64,000 nucleotides of DNA, taken from assembly GCA_032717465.1 (NCBI GenBank), contig CM064632.1, positions 29,519,852-29,583,851 of the forward strand. The letters are read 5' to 3'. The DNA is from Coenobita brevimanus (Eukaryota; Arthropoda; Malacostraca; Decapoda; Coenobitidae). A program made the position numbers and the translations under genes. The notes beneath the pieces were generated by a model. The model was not told where the DNA came from and ran no database searches. It worked only from the letters and a program-made list of their open reading frames with translations. Positions 24,590 to 36,344 of this stretch are shown here, piece by piece (position 1 is the first letter of the stretch; each line of letters opens with the position of its first letter).

Positions 24590-27500
24590 AGGTGCCATCT
24601 GAGTGCCACTTTAGGCACTTAAGTTGGCACTTAAATTGGGACAAGTTGGAACTAAGATGGCATCTGAGTTGGGACTTTAGTTGGCGCTTGAGTTGGGACT
24701 TAAGTTGGCGCTTGAGTTGAAACTTAAGTTCGCGCTTGAGTTGGAATTTAAGTTAGCGCTTGAGTTGGGACTTAAATTGGCGCTTGAGTTGGGACTTAAG
24801 TTGGCCCTTGAGTTGGAATTTCAGCTGGCGCTTCAGTTGGGACTTAAGTTGGCGCTTGAGTTGGGACTTATGTTGGCGCTTGAGTTGGGACTTAAGTTGG
24901 TGCTTGAGTTGGGATCTACTTTGGCACTTGAGTTTGGACTTAGGTTGGCGCTTGAGTTGGGACATAGGTTGGAGCTTGAGGTGGGACTTAAGTTGGCGCT
25001 TGAGTTGGGACTTAGGTTGGTGCTTGTGTTAGGATTTAAGTTGGTGCTTGAGTTGGGACTTAAGTTGGCGCTTGAGTTGGGACTTAAGTTGGCACTTGAA
25101 TTGGGGTTTGAGTTGGGATCTACTTTGGTGCTTGACTTGGGACTTAGGTTGTCGCTTGAGTTGGGACTTAGGTTGTCGCTTGAGTTGGGACATAAGTTGG
25201 CGCTTGAGTTGGGGCTTAAGTTCGCTCTTGAGTTAGGATTTAAGTTGGTGCTTGAGTTGGGACTTAAGTTGGTGCTTCAGTTGGGACTTAAGTTGGTGCT
25301 TCAGTTGGGACTTAAGTTGGTGCTTCAGTTGGGACTTAAGTTGGTGCTTCAGTTGGGACTTAAGTTGGTGCTTGAGTTCGGAGCTACTTTGGCACTTGAG
25401 TTGAGACTTAGGTTGGCGCTTGAGTTGGGACTTAGGTTGACGCTTGAGTTGGGACCTAAGTTGGCGCTTGAGTTGGGACTTAGGTTGGTGCTTGTGTTAG
25501 GACTTAAGTTGGTGCTTGAGTTGGGACTTAAGTTGGCGCTTGAGTTGGGGCTTAAGTTGGTGCTTGAGTTGGGACCTACTTTGGCGCTTGAGTTGGGACT
25601 TAGGTTGGCGCTTGAGTTGGGACTTAGGTTGTCGCTTGAGTTGGGACTTAAGTTGGTGCTTGAGTTGGGACTTAGGTTGGCTCTTAAGTTAGGACTTAAG
25701 TTGGCGCTTGAATTGGGAATTAAGTTTTCGCTTGAGTTGGGACTTGGGTTAGCTCTCGAGTTCGGACTTAAGTTGGCGCTTGAGTTAGGACTCAAAGTTC
25801 GCGCTTGAGTTGGGACTTACGTTGGCGCTTGAGTTGGGACTTAAGTTTGCGCTTGAGATGGGACTTAAGTTTGCGCTTGACTTGGGACTTAAGGTCGCGC
25901 TTGGGTTGGGGCTTAAGTTTGCAATTGAGTTGAGACTTATGTTGGAACGCTTGAGTTGGGACTTAAGTTCGCGCTTGAGCTTGGACCTACGTTGGCGCTT
26001 GAGTTTTTACCCAAGTTGGCACTAAGGTTTCACTTGAGTTGGGATTAATGTTGGTGCTTGAGTTGCAGCATAAGTTGGCGCATGAGTTGGGACTTGAGTT
26101 GACTCGTGATTTGAAATTTATGTTGGTGCTTGGGTCGTTACTTGCGTTGGCACTTGAGTTGTAACTTACGTTGGCACTTGAGTTGGGACTTTAGTTGGTG
26201 CTTGAGTTGGGACTTTAGTTGGTGCTTGAGTTGGGACTTCAGTTGGTGCTTGAGTTGGGACTTCAGTTGGTGCTTGAGTTGGGACTAAAGTTGGTGCTTG
26301 GATTGGGACAAGTTTACGCTTGACTTGGGACTTAAGTTGGCGCTTGAGTTGAGAACTTAGTTGGCGCTTAAGTTGGGACTTAAGTTAGCGCTTGAGTTGG
26401 GACTTGATCTCGTACTTGTGTTAGGACTTAAGTTGGTACTTGTGTCTGGACCCAAGTGGTACCTGTGTTGGGACGAACTGACACTTGAGTTTGATCATTA
26501 GGTGGTACTTGAGTTGGGATTTAAATTGGCGCTTGTGTTGGATTTAAGTTGGCACTTGTTTTAGGACTTAAGTTGGCACTTGTTATAGGACTTAAGTCGG
26601 CACTTATTTTGGGACTTAATTTGGCACTTGAGTCGGAGCTTTAGTTAACATTTGAATTGGAACTTATGTCACCACGTGAGTTTGCACTTAAGTTGGGATT
26701 TGCGTTTGCACTTAAGTTGGCATTCGCGTTTGCACTTAGGGTAGCATTTGCGTTTCCAGTTAAGTCGACATTTGAGTTTTCTCTTCAGTTTGCATTTGAG
26801 TTGGCACTTAAGTTGGCACTTGAATTGGCATACAAGTTTGCACTTATCATTTACGTTAGCACTTTATTTGGCATTTACGTTGGCAGTTAAGTTTGGACTT
26901 AAGTTTGCACTTGAGTTGGGACTTTAGCTGCTGCTTGAAATGGAACTTAAGTTGGTACTTGAGTTGGGACCTATGTTCGCCCTGTAATTGGGACTAAATG
27001 TGGCGCTTGAGTTGGTACTTAAGTTTGCGCTTGAGATGAGACTTCTTGCCGCTTGAGTTGGGACTTTAGTTGTCACTTGAGCTGGGATCTAAGTTGGCGC
27101 TTGAGTTTGGACCTGAGTTAGCATTTGAGTTGGCACTTATTTTGTCCCTTGAGTTTACGCTTATGATGTCACTTGAATTGGCTATTGTGTTGTCACGAGT
27201 TGGCACGTAAGTTATCTCTTGAGTTGGCACTTACGTTGGCACGAGTTGGAGCTTACACTGGCACTTGAGTTGGAGCTTACCTTGGCACTTAAGTTGGGAA
27301 CTATGCTGACCTTTGAATTGTAATTAAGCTGGTGCTTGAGTTGAGACTAAGGTTGGCGCTTGAGTTGAGACATGGGTTGGCACTTGAGTTGGGACCTACG
27401 TTGGCGCTTGAGTTTTGACCCAAGTTGGCACTTGAGTTGGCATTTAAGGTTTCACTTGAGTTGGGATTAATGTTCGTACTTGAGCTGACACGTTTTCACT

Positions 27501-27745
27501 TGAGTTGGCACTTAAGTTGATTCATGAGTTGAGACTTAAGTTGGCACTTGAGTTGTAACTTACATTGGCACTTGAGTTGAGACTTAGGTTGGCGCTTGAG
27601 TTGGGACTAAGCGCTTGAGTTATGACTTGAGTTGGTACTTGTGTTAAGACTTAAGTTGGTACTTGCGTTTGGTACCTGTGTTGGGACATGAGTTGGCACT
27701 TGAGTTTGAACTTTTAGTTGGAACTTGAGTTGGGATTTAAATTGG
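24590..27745. repeat. Right-arm tandem array (reverse-complement units)
   Basis: Same unit family as the left arm but inverted (GGACTTAAGTTGGCGCTTGAGTTG). It is about 0.95 kb longer than the left array, mainly from extra regular units at 24690-25960. The 375-codon frame 24681-25808 (an ALELGLKL repeat) is this array read in frame and is not considered a protein gene. Confidence 0.9.
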
Positions 27746-28153
27746 CCCCTGTGAAGAGAGGAGGGGGAGGGGTAGAGGGAGGAGAGGAAGGGGGAGTCGT
27801 AGGGGGAGGAGAGGAGAGGGTACGAGGACGGGCAAGGAGGGGAGAGAAAGAGGGGGCGAAGGAGAAAATGGAAGGAAGGGAGGAAATGCTGAAAAGAACT
27901 GGGAAGGAGAATATGGAAGGAGGTGAAAAGAAAGGAAGGAAAAGGAGTGGAAATGGTGAAAAGAATTAGGAGGAGGAAAAGGGAACTGGATGGGAAAAAG
28001 TGAGGAAGGGGAAACAAGGAAAGAAAGAGACGTCGAGGAAAGGAAGGAAGGAATTAAGGAAGAATGGAAGGAAAGGAAAGAAGGAGTTACTCTGAGACGT
28101 AAGGTGAAGCAAGGTCGTTCCCACAAAGGTTCAAGACAAGCAGACAAAAGATG

Positions 28154-28170
28154 AGAGAGAGAGAGAGAGA
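28154..28170. repeat. (GA)n at the right end of the palindrome
   Basis: Mirrors the (CT)n at 21597-21620, so both outer ends of the inverted repeat finish in the same dinucleotide array. Confidence 0.9.
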
Positions 28171-28255
28171 AGGAAGAGAGGGAGTCTGACTGTAAAATAT
28201 CCCATTCTTTGAGGAAGGAAAGTCAGAACATCTTCAAAGCAAATATCCTCATCAG

Positions 28256-29358
28256 CAGTGCTGGGAACGCTACTAATAAAAAGTAGCGGCGCTCCCATTC
28301 CCGTTACTAGCCCGAAAAAGTAGTGGCGTTACTGGTTTCGCTACTTGATACGAAATGTAGCGGTGCTCCCGCTCCTGCTGCTTTGGATAAGAAAAACGTA
28401 CACGAAGGAAAGGTTAACAAAAATCTGTGATATAGCAATACACTATATACTGTTTTGATAATATTAGTCAGTCTGAGTGGTTATGTTGTGTACCAGTAAT
28501 GTCAGTATACACTTATACCTTATAAATAAAATCATACATGTCGGTGTCACTTTAATGAAGCTTAGAGCCGAAGGTACAGGAAAAAAGCTATTTACTGTAT
28601 AATGTAACAAATGTTCTTTTACACTGTTACCTAGTATACCTACTGAAAGTAACATAAGTAAGTAACAGGCAAAAAAATGTGGCCTACCATTGATATATAT
28701 TATAGATTTTTTATATTTTCAATGATACTCATTTAAGATATATACGAAAACGAGAGTAAAAATGAACTGGGGCTTTGTGTTAAAGGCTATACAATGGCAA
28801 TGTTTTTTCCATTACCTTAAACTGAAAGTAACATACTTTTACGAAATAATAACGTAGTGAGTAAGAATTAGTCTGAAAGAAAGAGTGAGGGAGAGAGCGC
28901 AAGTTAGAGACGGGAATAGTTAGAGGTGTGTGTGTGTGTGTGTGTGTGTGTTAGCATTGCCTACATCTAGCTGACATCCTTATTTATCTTTAGGCCTACT
29001 TAATTTAAATGATCAATAATTAACTAGCAACTTCCTGTCTAATTATTGCATAATTACTAATAAATAATATATATATATAGTTTAATAAATTACTGATGTA
29101 ATGTAGAACAAACATCCTTAATTGACAGAATTAACGAAAGTATTATTTTTCGTCATTAATAAATACAACCAAACCGTCGGCATATCTGTATGTACTCACG
29201 ACTCCGGACTGTATTCGTCGCGTGAGTAGCGAACAGCGCGGTAACGCGTGAGTACAGCCAAAAAGTAGCGGCGCTCTCATTTTCGCTGCTGACTAAAAAA
29301 AAGTAATGGCGTTACCACCATCGCTATTAATATAGTAGCGGCGCTATTCCCAGCATTG
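28256..29358. mobile_element. Non-autonomous hAT-like element
   Basis: The left end is CAGTGCTGGGAACGCTAC; the right end, read inward, is CAATGCTGGGAATAGCGCC. Both share the CARTGCTGGGAA start common in hAT elements. Subterminal GTAGCGGCGCT words repeat several times near both ends (28290, 28370, 29265, 29335), as expected for transposase-binding sites. The 1.1-kb interior is AT-rich without a transposase and holds a (TG)n array at 28926-28951 and a TA run near 29070. The 8-bp flanks differ (CTCATCAG against CTTAAGTG), so a target duplication is not preserved. Confidence 0.75.
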
Positions 29359-30638
29359 CTTAAGTGCCATCCCATGTTTCAACTCAAGCGCGAACCTTAG
29401 TCCCAACTCAAGCACCAGCTTAATCACAACTCAGGGGTCAGCATAGGTCCCTACTCAAGTGCGAACGTAAACTCCAACTCAAGTGCCAACGTAAGCTCCA
29501 ACTTAAGTGCCAACGTAAGCTCCAACTCAAGTGCCAAAGTAAGTGCCAACGTAAGCTCCAACTCAAGTGCCAACGTAAGCTCCAACTCGTGCCAACGGAA
29601 TTGCCAACTCAAGAGCTAACTTAAGTGCCAACTAAAGCGCCAACTTATGTTGCAACTCAAGCGCAAACATAACTCCCAACTCAAGTGACAACACAAGTGC
29701 CAACTCAAATGCCAACTCAGGTCCAAACACAAGCGCCAACTTGGATCTCAGCTCAAGTGACAGTTTAAGTCCCAACTCAAGCGCCAACATGTCTCAGCTC
29801 AAGCGCAAACTTAAGTACCAACTCAAGCGCCATCTTTAGTCCCAACTAAAGGGCGACCTTAGATCCCAACTCAAGTACCAAGTTCCAATTCAAACACCAG
29901 CTTAAGTCCCAACTCAAGCGCCAACTTAAGTCCAAACTTAACTGCCAACTTAAGTGCCAAATAAAGTGCTAACGTAAATGATAAGTGCAAACGTGAGTGC
30001 CAATTCAAGTGCCAACTTAAGTGTCAACTCAAATGCAAACTTAAGAGAAAACTCAAATGCCAACTTACGTGCAAACGCAAATGCCAACTTAAGTGCAAAC
30101 TCACGTGTTGACGTAAGTGCCAATTCATATGTTAACTAAAGCTCCGACTTAAATACCAAGTTAAGTCCTATAACAAGTGCCAACTTGTCCTAAAACAAGT
30201 GCCAACTTAAAATCCAACACGAGAGCCGATTTAAATCCCAACTCAAGTACCACCAAAAGTTCAAATTCAAGTGTCAACTCAAATCCCAACACAGGTACCA
30301 TTTGGGTCCAAACACAAGTACCAACTTAAATCCTAACGCAAGTACGAGCTCAAGTCCTAACTCAAGCGCTAACTTAAGTCCCAACTCAAGCGCTAAGGTC
30401 TCAACTCAAGCGCCAACATAAGTCCCAACTCAAGCGTCGACTTGTCCCAATCCAAGCACCAACTTAAGTCCCAACTTAAGCTCAAACTGAAGTCCCAACT
30501 CAAGCACCAACTGAAGTGCCAACGTATGTTAAAACTCAAGCACCAACTGTAGTCCCAGTTCAAGTGCCAACGTAAGTTACAACTCAAGTGCCAACGTGTT
30601 ACAACTCAAGCACCAATATAAGTCCCAGTTAGTCAACT

Positions 30639-30640
<2 letters not shown>
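29359..30640. repeat. Third partial copy of the 24-bp array (direct copy of the left arm)
   Basis: Irregular landmarks follow the left arm in the same order and orientation: 'catgtttcaactcaagcgcg' at 29383 matches about 22433, and 'cagcttaatcacaactcagg' at about 29423 matches about 22475. The end 'cccagttagtcaactcaag' at 30620 matches about 23690. It therefore corresponds to roughly 22419-23713 of the left arm. It starts exactly at the end of the hAT-like element. Confidence 0.85.

Positions 30641-30642
<2 letters not shown>

Positions 30643-30675
<33 letters not shown>
30643..30675. repeat. (TG)n microsatellite
   Basis: About 16 TG units closing the third array copy. Confidence 0.95.
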
Positions 30676-30679
<4 letters not shown>

Positions 30680-31537
30680 GAACGAAAACGGAAGAGGGAA
30701 GGAGGAAGGTCCAGAATCCCGAGGGGACCTCTTAATCCTTCACACGGTCACTCGTGTTCCGATTTTGGCAAAGGCTTTGTAAAATTCTCTCCTTCATGTT
30801 TCCTGAGAAAGGGTATAGTGGTGGTGATAGTCCGTGCACCACCACCACCAGAGTCCCGGGGAAAGCAGAGCGCCCTAGACTTCTGACACAGACTTTCACT
30901 AATCCTCTGGAATCCCTCTCGCTCATCACTACACACTTTTTTCCTACACTTTTTCCCCATCATTCTTTTTTCCCTATAATTTTATGTTTTTGTCAGTTTT
31001 GTATGTAATATTCCTTTCTGTTCCTTCGTTCTTTTCAGTGATATTGCCTTCGTTTGTATCCTGCTTATATTTTCAGTTTTTCCCTTATTTCATTTTTTTT
31101 GCTCAGTTTTCCGTTTTGTTTTGCTTTACTTGCTCCTTTTCTTCGTTTTTTATGTTGTTTATTATTTTTTTTTTTTACCTTAATTGCTGTTTTAGTTTCA
31201 TATTTCCCTTTTCCATTTTTGCTCCATTCCCCCCCCCTCTTTTTTTTAATGCTAGATTTTTATATTTTTTATTGTTTGTCAGTATCCCTTTGCTTGATTT
31301 TTCTATGTTGTTTCTTTGCATTATATCATTTAACACTTTAGGAGGTTTAGAGGTTTGAACAATCCAGATAGAGTGAGGAACGAGCGAGTTATAGGAGCTT
31401 ATAATGTCGGTTTCTGTTACTCAGTTTCGTGTCTGTTTCTTCACGTGACATGTCTCCTCATCTTAGTCATATTGTCACATCATCCAATCTCAGTTCTATC
31501 TTCTCTGATCACCTCGTAATCCCATCATCATCCCTTG
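30676..31537. other. No gene recognised, T-rich
   Basis: From 30960 to 31340 the plus strand is very T-rich (TTTTC words) and yields Phe-rich frames of up to 124 codons without domains. The phrase 'ggtggtgatagtccgtgcac' at 30820 resembles 'ggtggtgacagtccttgcac' at 16205, an unassigned dispersed repeat. Confidence 0.4.
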
Positions 31538-31605
31538 GGGTTTAGTGGTTAGAACTCCCTAGTCGGAGTGAACGCCTTTTCATAAACTCAGTCCCAGCAA
31601 ATGAA
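31538..31605 (+). mobile_element. Possible tRNA-derived SINE fragment
   Basis: 'ggggtttagtggttagaact', then 'ccctagtcggagtgaacgcc', resembles the fragment at 10575-10620 ('gatgtagtggtcagaacagc', then 'ccaataggagtgaca'). Only the head is recognisable. Confidence 0.35.
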
Positions 31606-31779
31606 TGGAAGTGTTTCGATTACGTAATGCTGTCAGGGGAAGTGTGCTGGCCATCTACACTTCAATGTACTGGACGACCGGAGCCCAGCCTCGGGCCCCT
31701 ACTCATGAAGCTGATGATACGGAATTGCCTTTTATCGTTTTACCCTCTGCAGTTCATTTCAGCCTCCGCCGCGCCGCCC

Positions 31780-32740
31780 TTCTAAACACTCATCCTGCTA
31801 TCAGTGAATCCCCAGCCAGATTATCTGATCCTGTCAACAAGCGCCTCTGTATCCCTGCCCTCAGCAATCACCTCCTTCCACTCCATCACCATTCCTTTCC
31901 TCTGTCTTCCCTCTCTCACTGCTTCACACATCTTCACCTCTTCCCCTCCTCACCACTTCACTTCCCTCCCTCACGTGATTACTTCCCTCCATCATCTCAT
32001 CCTTCCTTCACAACATCACTTCCCTTCCTAATCACCTAAGTCCCTCACCATTTGACTTCCCTCCCTCACCATTAGGCTTCCCTCCCTCCACTTCAGTCCC
32101 TCACCACTTCCATCGGCACTTCTTTCCCTCACCATTACTCACATTCCTCCCTCACATCTTCCCTTTCCCCTCTCACCTCTTCCCTCCCTAATCAATTCAT
32201 TTCCCTCACCATATCACTTCCCTCCCTCATCACTTCACTTCCTCACCACTTCACTTCCCTCCCTTACCACCTCACTCCACGCCCTCCATTCCCCGACCTT
32301 CCGTACGTTATACCCCCTGCCTCACTGGCATTACTCCATTAGCATTCATCCTACTTACGGCAGTCCTCTTCAGCAGATTATAGGATCCCGTTGACAAGTA
32401 CCTCTGTATCCCATCTCTTATCCATCACCACCTCCCTCCCTCTTACCAGCTTACCTCCCTCCCTTCCTCTAACCAGGTCATCTCCCTTCCTCTAACCACT
32501 TACCTCCCTCCCTTACCAAGCACCTCCCTTTCCTGTTATAGCACACTCCATCCCACAACACCCCAGTGATCGTCATTTTACCTCAGTCTGCGTCATTTCT
32601 CACCAGGTAACCTCCCATCCCTCCATTTCCTCACCACGTCCCTCACCAATCCACCTTACTCTCTGCGTCAACAGTCATGATGCCAACAGTGGCCCTCTTA
32701 AACAGATTATGGGATCCTGTTGACGAGCCCCACTACATCC
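31780..32740. repeat. Higher-order degenerate repeat (TCACTTCCCTCCC units)
   Basis: Many TCACTTCCCTCCCTCAC-type words make up this block. A longer landmark, roughly 'agattatgggatcctgttga', then 'caagcgcctctgtatccc', occurs three times, near 31815, 32375 and 32705, preceded by 'catcctgctatcagtg' or its variants. This indicates two or three large units of about 330-560 bp, each containing the short array. Confidence 0.6.
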
Positions 32741-32975
32741 CAGGGGCCCCAGCGGATACCAGTAATGTATTCGGACTGACCCCGCCTGTCCGAATTCGGT
32801 GTTGTGTTTTGTATCCGTCCTAAGCAGAGCACGTATTAGTCCATTTAGTACGTTTTTTTTTTTTTTTTTTTTTTTTTACCTGGTATCGCTATTTACCTTA
32901 ATCCCAGGTTTTGGAGAGGGACACCTCTACGTGGTGGCATTGATATGACTGGGAGGTGGAGCTGCCCAGTTATAC

Positions 32976-32978
<3 letters not shown>

Positions 32979-33026
<48 letters not shown>
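32979..33026. repeat. (GA)n microsatellite at a LINE 3' end
   Basis: About 23 GA units, directly touching the 3' end of the minus-strand LINE fragment that follows. A 27-base T run lies at about 32851-32877. Confidence 0.95.
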
Positions 33027-33028
<2 letters not shown>

Positions 33029-33312
33029 TTTTGTGCGTCGGCCCTGGTCACCTAATGGGGGCTCCCCATGCTGCTCGATCCCTGGCAGCCTTCATATTTA
33101 GTCCCATATCGCTGAGATCACACTCTATGATCTTGCGTCAGGTCTTTTTCAGTCTGCCTCTCGCAACCCCAGCCTAGACATCCACACCTCTCGCTTTCCG
33201 CACCCAGTTAACATTATCCATCCTCTCAGTATGACCAAACCATCTCAGTCTGTCAATCCCCATCACAACACTAATACAGTCAAGTCCCATCCTTCCTCCC
33301 AGCTCTACAGTG
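33027..33312 (-). pseudogene. LINE ORF2 C-terminal fragment (family 2), minus strand
   Basis: The reverse complement matches the fragment at 19384: 'cattaggtgaccagggccga' at the 3' end, and coding traces of WFGHTERM, GRPRKTW-like and DRAAWGAPIR-like segments. The reading frame is interrupted. It is a dead 3' fragment of the same family in the opposite orientation. Confidence 0.7.
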
Positions 33313-33649
33313 AGCCGTTAATATTAGGTAAGAATGAGTCCCCTCGGTTAGTCATATTTGCCCTTCAGTGTGACAACAGTCGGCCATCAACTGAGATGAA
33401 TGTGTTATTAATTTTAGCTAAACACGCTTCAATAGTTTACGTATTGCTCCTCCGATGGTCAGGGACGTTATTTATTTATTTATTATTTATTGCGCTGCAG
33501 GGCGATTTTATTCAACTCAAGTGGGGATATGAAGCGATGTTTTGAGAATAGAGAAAGAGGTTGATGGAGAAAGGATTATGGGAGATACATATCCTCCTGT
33601 TCCACACGATTTTATTAATTCGAGAGCGACCATAGGCGTCTAAGACTCT

Positions 33650-34084
33650 ATACCCTTTTCACCTTAACATGGCCCAGATTTTTGTCCTTTTTGCAGCTTT
33701 TTTCATGTAGCTTAGTGGGCGGGAAAATGACAACGCTATAGCTCTTCATACTTTCCATAGCATTTCTCTGTGACTAACATCATATTCTTAATGTTGATCT
33801 CTTGTTACAACCCAGCATTCAAGATGGAGAGGTGGCAGTTTTAGGCCAAGTTAAAGAAAGCATAGTTCGTTCATTTTAACTTGGCCCGTATTTGCATCCT
33901 TTTGCAACCATTTTTACGAAGATCGGTAGCAGAAAAAAACGATACTGCGGCTCAACAGGATCCATTTTCATAGCACTTCTTCGTAACTAGCATTATTGTT
34001 TAGTTAATCTGTTACTAAACCTCAACATTCAAAATGGAGGGATGTCAGTTTCAGGCCAAGTTAGAGTAAAACGAGTATAGTACA
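33650..34084. mobile_element. Two MITE-A copies in tandem
   Basis: The first copy runs about 33650-33868 ('tatacccttttcaccttaac', then 'atggcccag', to 'ggccaagttaaagaaagcat'). The second runs about 33868-34084 ('ttcattttaacttggcccgt' to 'ggccaagttagagtaaaacg', then 'agtata'). They are in the same orientation and joined with almost no spacer. Confidence 0.8.
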
Positions 34085-34278
34085 GTTACCCCATTCTTGG
34101 CTGGGGCACCTCTAATCCTTTATTCAAGTATTATCCTTCTCATGGTCAGGACAACTCTTCTATTATTCATCCGAGGGGGAGTCAGAAGAACTTGAATGTT
34201 AATAGTGGTCCTAAGAACTCACTCAGAGATAGGGGTGCATTCTCTTCCTCCTAATACCGGATGATTATATTCAACTTT

Positions 34279-34625
34279 TTTTTTTTTTTTTTTTTAATGC
34301 GTCCGACTCTGAGTATAGGCTTAAGAGAGCATTCCTTGAGGCCCCAGCATTCCTCCCACATAACATACACCTACACATATCACCACTTTGGCGCTAACAC
34401 CCACCGTTCATATTAATTACTTGCTAGGGCTGTCTCATACAGGACTGGTGTATTTTTATTAGTGAGGATGTTTTTACGAGTTGTCGGCGGTTCTGTGGTA
34501 GATCAGCAGAGTTTCCGTTAAAGAAATTCATATCATTTAGGCTGTTCTCTGCCTCAGTCGGGATTGGAACTCGTGTCCATTGGAATAGTAGAGCACCTCT
34601 CAACCGACTCAGCCACCACCTTCAC
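34279..34625 (-). mobile_element. tRNA-derived SINE-A, minus strand
   Basis: Reading the minus strand: a degenerate tRNA-like head ('gtggctgagtcggttgagag', B-box-like 'acgagttccaatcccg'), then a body with 'atcagtaaa'-like, 'cagtcctgtatgagacagcc' and 'tgtgtaggtgtatgttatgt' segments, and 'gcctatactcagagtcggac' before a poly(A) tail (a T run at 34277-34297 on the plus strand). The body matches the plus-strand copy at 46326 over its whole length. Confidence 0.75.
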
Positions 34626-34714
34626 CTAATAGAAATCTGAGTGTTAAAAGGCATGTAGTTGCCCGATATGTAGGCTTTACAACTGTACAAGTATTGTGAA
34701 GGAGTGGATGGGCA

Positions 34715-34985
34715 GTTTACCAGCCCCGATAGCGGAGCTGGTACCGTATTGTTTTCAGTTTGTCTGTGTGTCTGTAAGCCCGACAACTTCGTAACATCTC
34801 AAGATATCATCACAAAATTTTACAAGTATGTAGTAGGGATGAAAATCTCCTACGAGTTCGAAATTGGTGAAAGTAGGTCAAGGTCAAGGCCATATTCCGA
34901 GCCGCGCTAGATATGTATCGTCTCGCTGATGGTGTGATTTCCGCCGTCGGGGATGGGGGGAAGGCGGCCTCTAGTTGAAAATATT
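34715..34985 (+). mobile_element. Non-autonomous repeat ending in GTCGGGGATGGGGGGAAGGC
   Basis: About 270 bp from 'ccagccccgatagcggagct' to 'ggcggcctctagttg'. It includes 'tttgtctgtgtgtctgtaag', then 'cccgacaacttc', and 'gtgaaagtaggtcaaggtca'. I recognise the overall pattern as a repeat common in invertebrate genomes. It lacks coding capacity and the family name is uncertain. Confidence 0.45.
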
Positions 34986-35049
34986 TCCGATTAACTTATC
35001 GTGTGGGTGAATGCTTGATATATTTTTAAGAATATATACAAGGGTATTA

Positions 35050-35500
35050 ATTTAGATGGTGATGATGATGATGGTAAGGTAATGATGGTGATGACAGTGA
35101 GGATTATGACGATCATAATGATGATCATGATGAAGATGGCAATGATTGTAATGATGACAGTGACGAACAATAAGAAAAGAAGCGTCCCTTAGACAAGAAA
35201 AGCATGAGTTCATGATGATGACGATGGTGATGACGACGGTGATGATGACCATGAGGAACGATCATGAGAAAAAGGAAGATACCGAAGTCAGTCGAGTGGC
35301 AAGGGTAAATAGGCTGAAGGTCATGTTAACGATGATGAGGACGATGGCGAACAATAATGAGAGGAAAAAGTAGCCAGGTAAACGAGTGACAACAGTTTAT
35401 TAAAGGTACTGGAACGAAGGTGATAACGACGATGATGATAACTGATAATTATGATGACGACGATGGTAATGATGATAATGACGAAGACGAACGATAGTGA
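35050..35500. repeat. Imperfect (GAT)n region with duplication
   Basis: GATGATGA words with interspersed 'gaacgatagtgagaa' phrases. The motif 'gacgaacaataagaaaagaa' recurs at about 35162, 35347 and 35485, giving a higher-order period of roughly 140-190 bp. No gene. Confidence 0.75.
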
Positions 35501-35548
35501 GAACAGGAATGTGCCCTAACTGAGTGAGAGGGTGACATGAGTGTATTT

Positions 35549-35550
<2 letters not shown>

Positions 35551-35632
<82 letters not shown>
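35551..35632. repeat. (CA)n microsatellite
   Basis: About 41 CA units. Confidence 0.97.
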
Positions 35633-35634
<2 letters not shown>

Positions 35635-35756
35635 AAGCAAGAAAGGAACTCGTGGCGTGGTCATATGGCTGTCAATTTATGTCGTGACGTGATCGAGTGA
35701 TGTCGCCCACGTATTGGTTACGTTATCTAAATGAACATCGTCCTTGCTGTGTGTCG

Positions 35757-35776
35757 TGAGAGAGAGAGAGCGAGCG

Positions 35777-35841
<65 letters not shown>
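35757..35841. repeat. (GA)n microsatellite
   Basis: About 40 GA units with three CGAG interruptions near the left end. Confidence 0.97.
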
Positions 35842-35845
<4 letters not shown>

Positions 35846-36340
35846 CGTTTCGTCTCCAGAGAGGAAGTCCTAGTGTACCATTCCTAACACACTATGAAGG
35901 AATTTCAGTTATGTTCTGTGCTGCTTCTTCCCACGAGATAAATAGATAGGTAAATAGATATAGATAGGCAGTCAGATAGTTATATAGATCAGTTGAAGTG
36001 AGAAACGCTTAGCACACACAGCTTACTGAAGACAGCAGAGGATGTTTCGAAGCACAATTTCCCTAACGATAAATACTGCATATTACACGTTAACTCCCTT
36101 TTATATGATTGACATCGTTTTAGTATTGACATTGTAGGAATCAGTGAAATACAGTAGGATATTAAGGCGTAATGAACAGAATAGGTCGCTAAAAATAGGT
36201 GTTAAGAAATCACCAGTCACAAAAAGATGTGTTCTTGTCGGTTTAGATTTTTTTCTTCTCAACACCTCTCACTTACCAATTTACTTTCGTCATTAATCCC
36301 TCTTGTTCTCTCGTATACTCTTTGTTTTTTTGCAATATTG
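35842..36340. other. No gene recognised
   Basis: There is a short (GATA)-like stretch near 35940-35990. Around 36160-36260, a decayed half of MITE-B may be present ('gaataggtcgctaaaaatag', then 'gtgttaagaaatcacc'). Confidence 0.4.
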
Positions 36341-36344
36341 AGAA

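Larger units (their letters stand above)
21597..28172. mobile_element. Giant foldback-like inverted repeat built of 24-bp tandem units
   Basis: A ~6.6-kb inverted repeat. The outer ~420 bp of each arm are non-repetitive and pyrimidine-rich on the left (21597-22017) and reappear in reverse complement at 27746-28172. Over 64 bases around 'tgtgggaacgaccttgcttc' I count about 90% identity. Inside lie arrays of related 12-mers, CAACTCAAGCGC and CAACTTAAGTCC, on the left, and their complement on the right. Irregular units match in mirrored order, for example 'aatgaatcaacttaagtgcc' at about 22275 against its complement near 27510, so the arms are true copies. The arrangement resembles Foldback/Galileo-type transposons, whose long inverted repeats carry subrepeats. 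No transposase gene lies in it, so it would be non-autonomous. Confidence 0.75.

Noticed and set aside
24681..25808. 375-codon frame of repeating ALELGLKL on the plus strand, with other long frames through the same arrays
   Set aside because: The 24-bp unit is a multiple of three and lacks stops, so any frame stays open. Both strands and several frames give similar pseudo-proteins. No start context, promoter or domain supports a gene.
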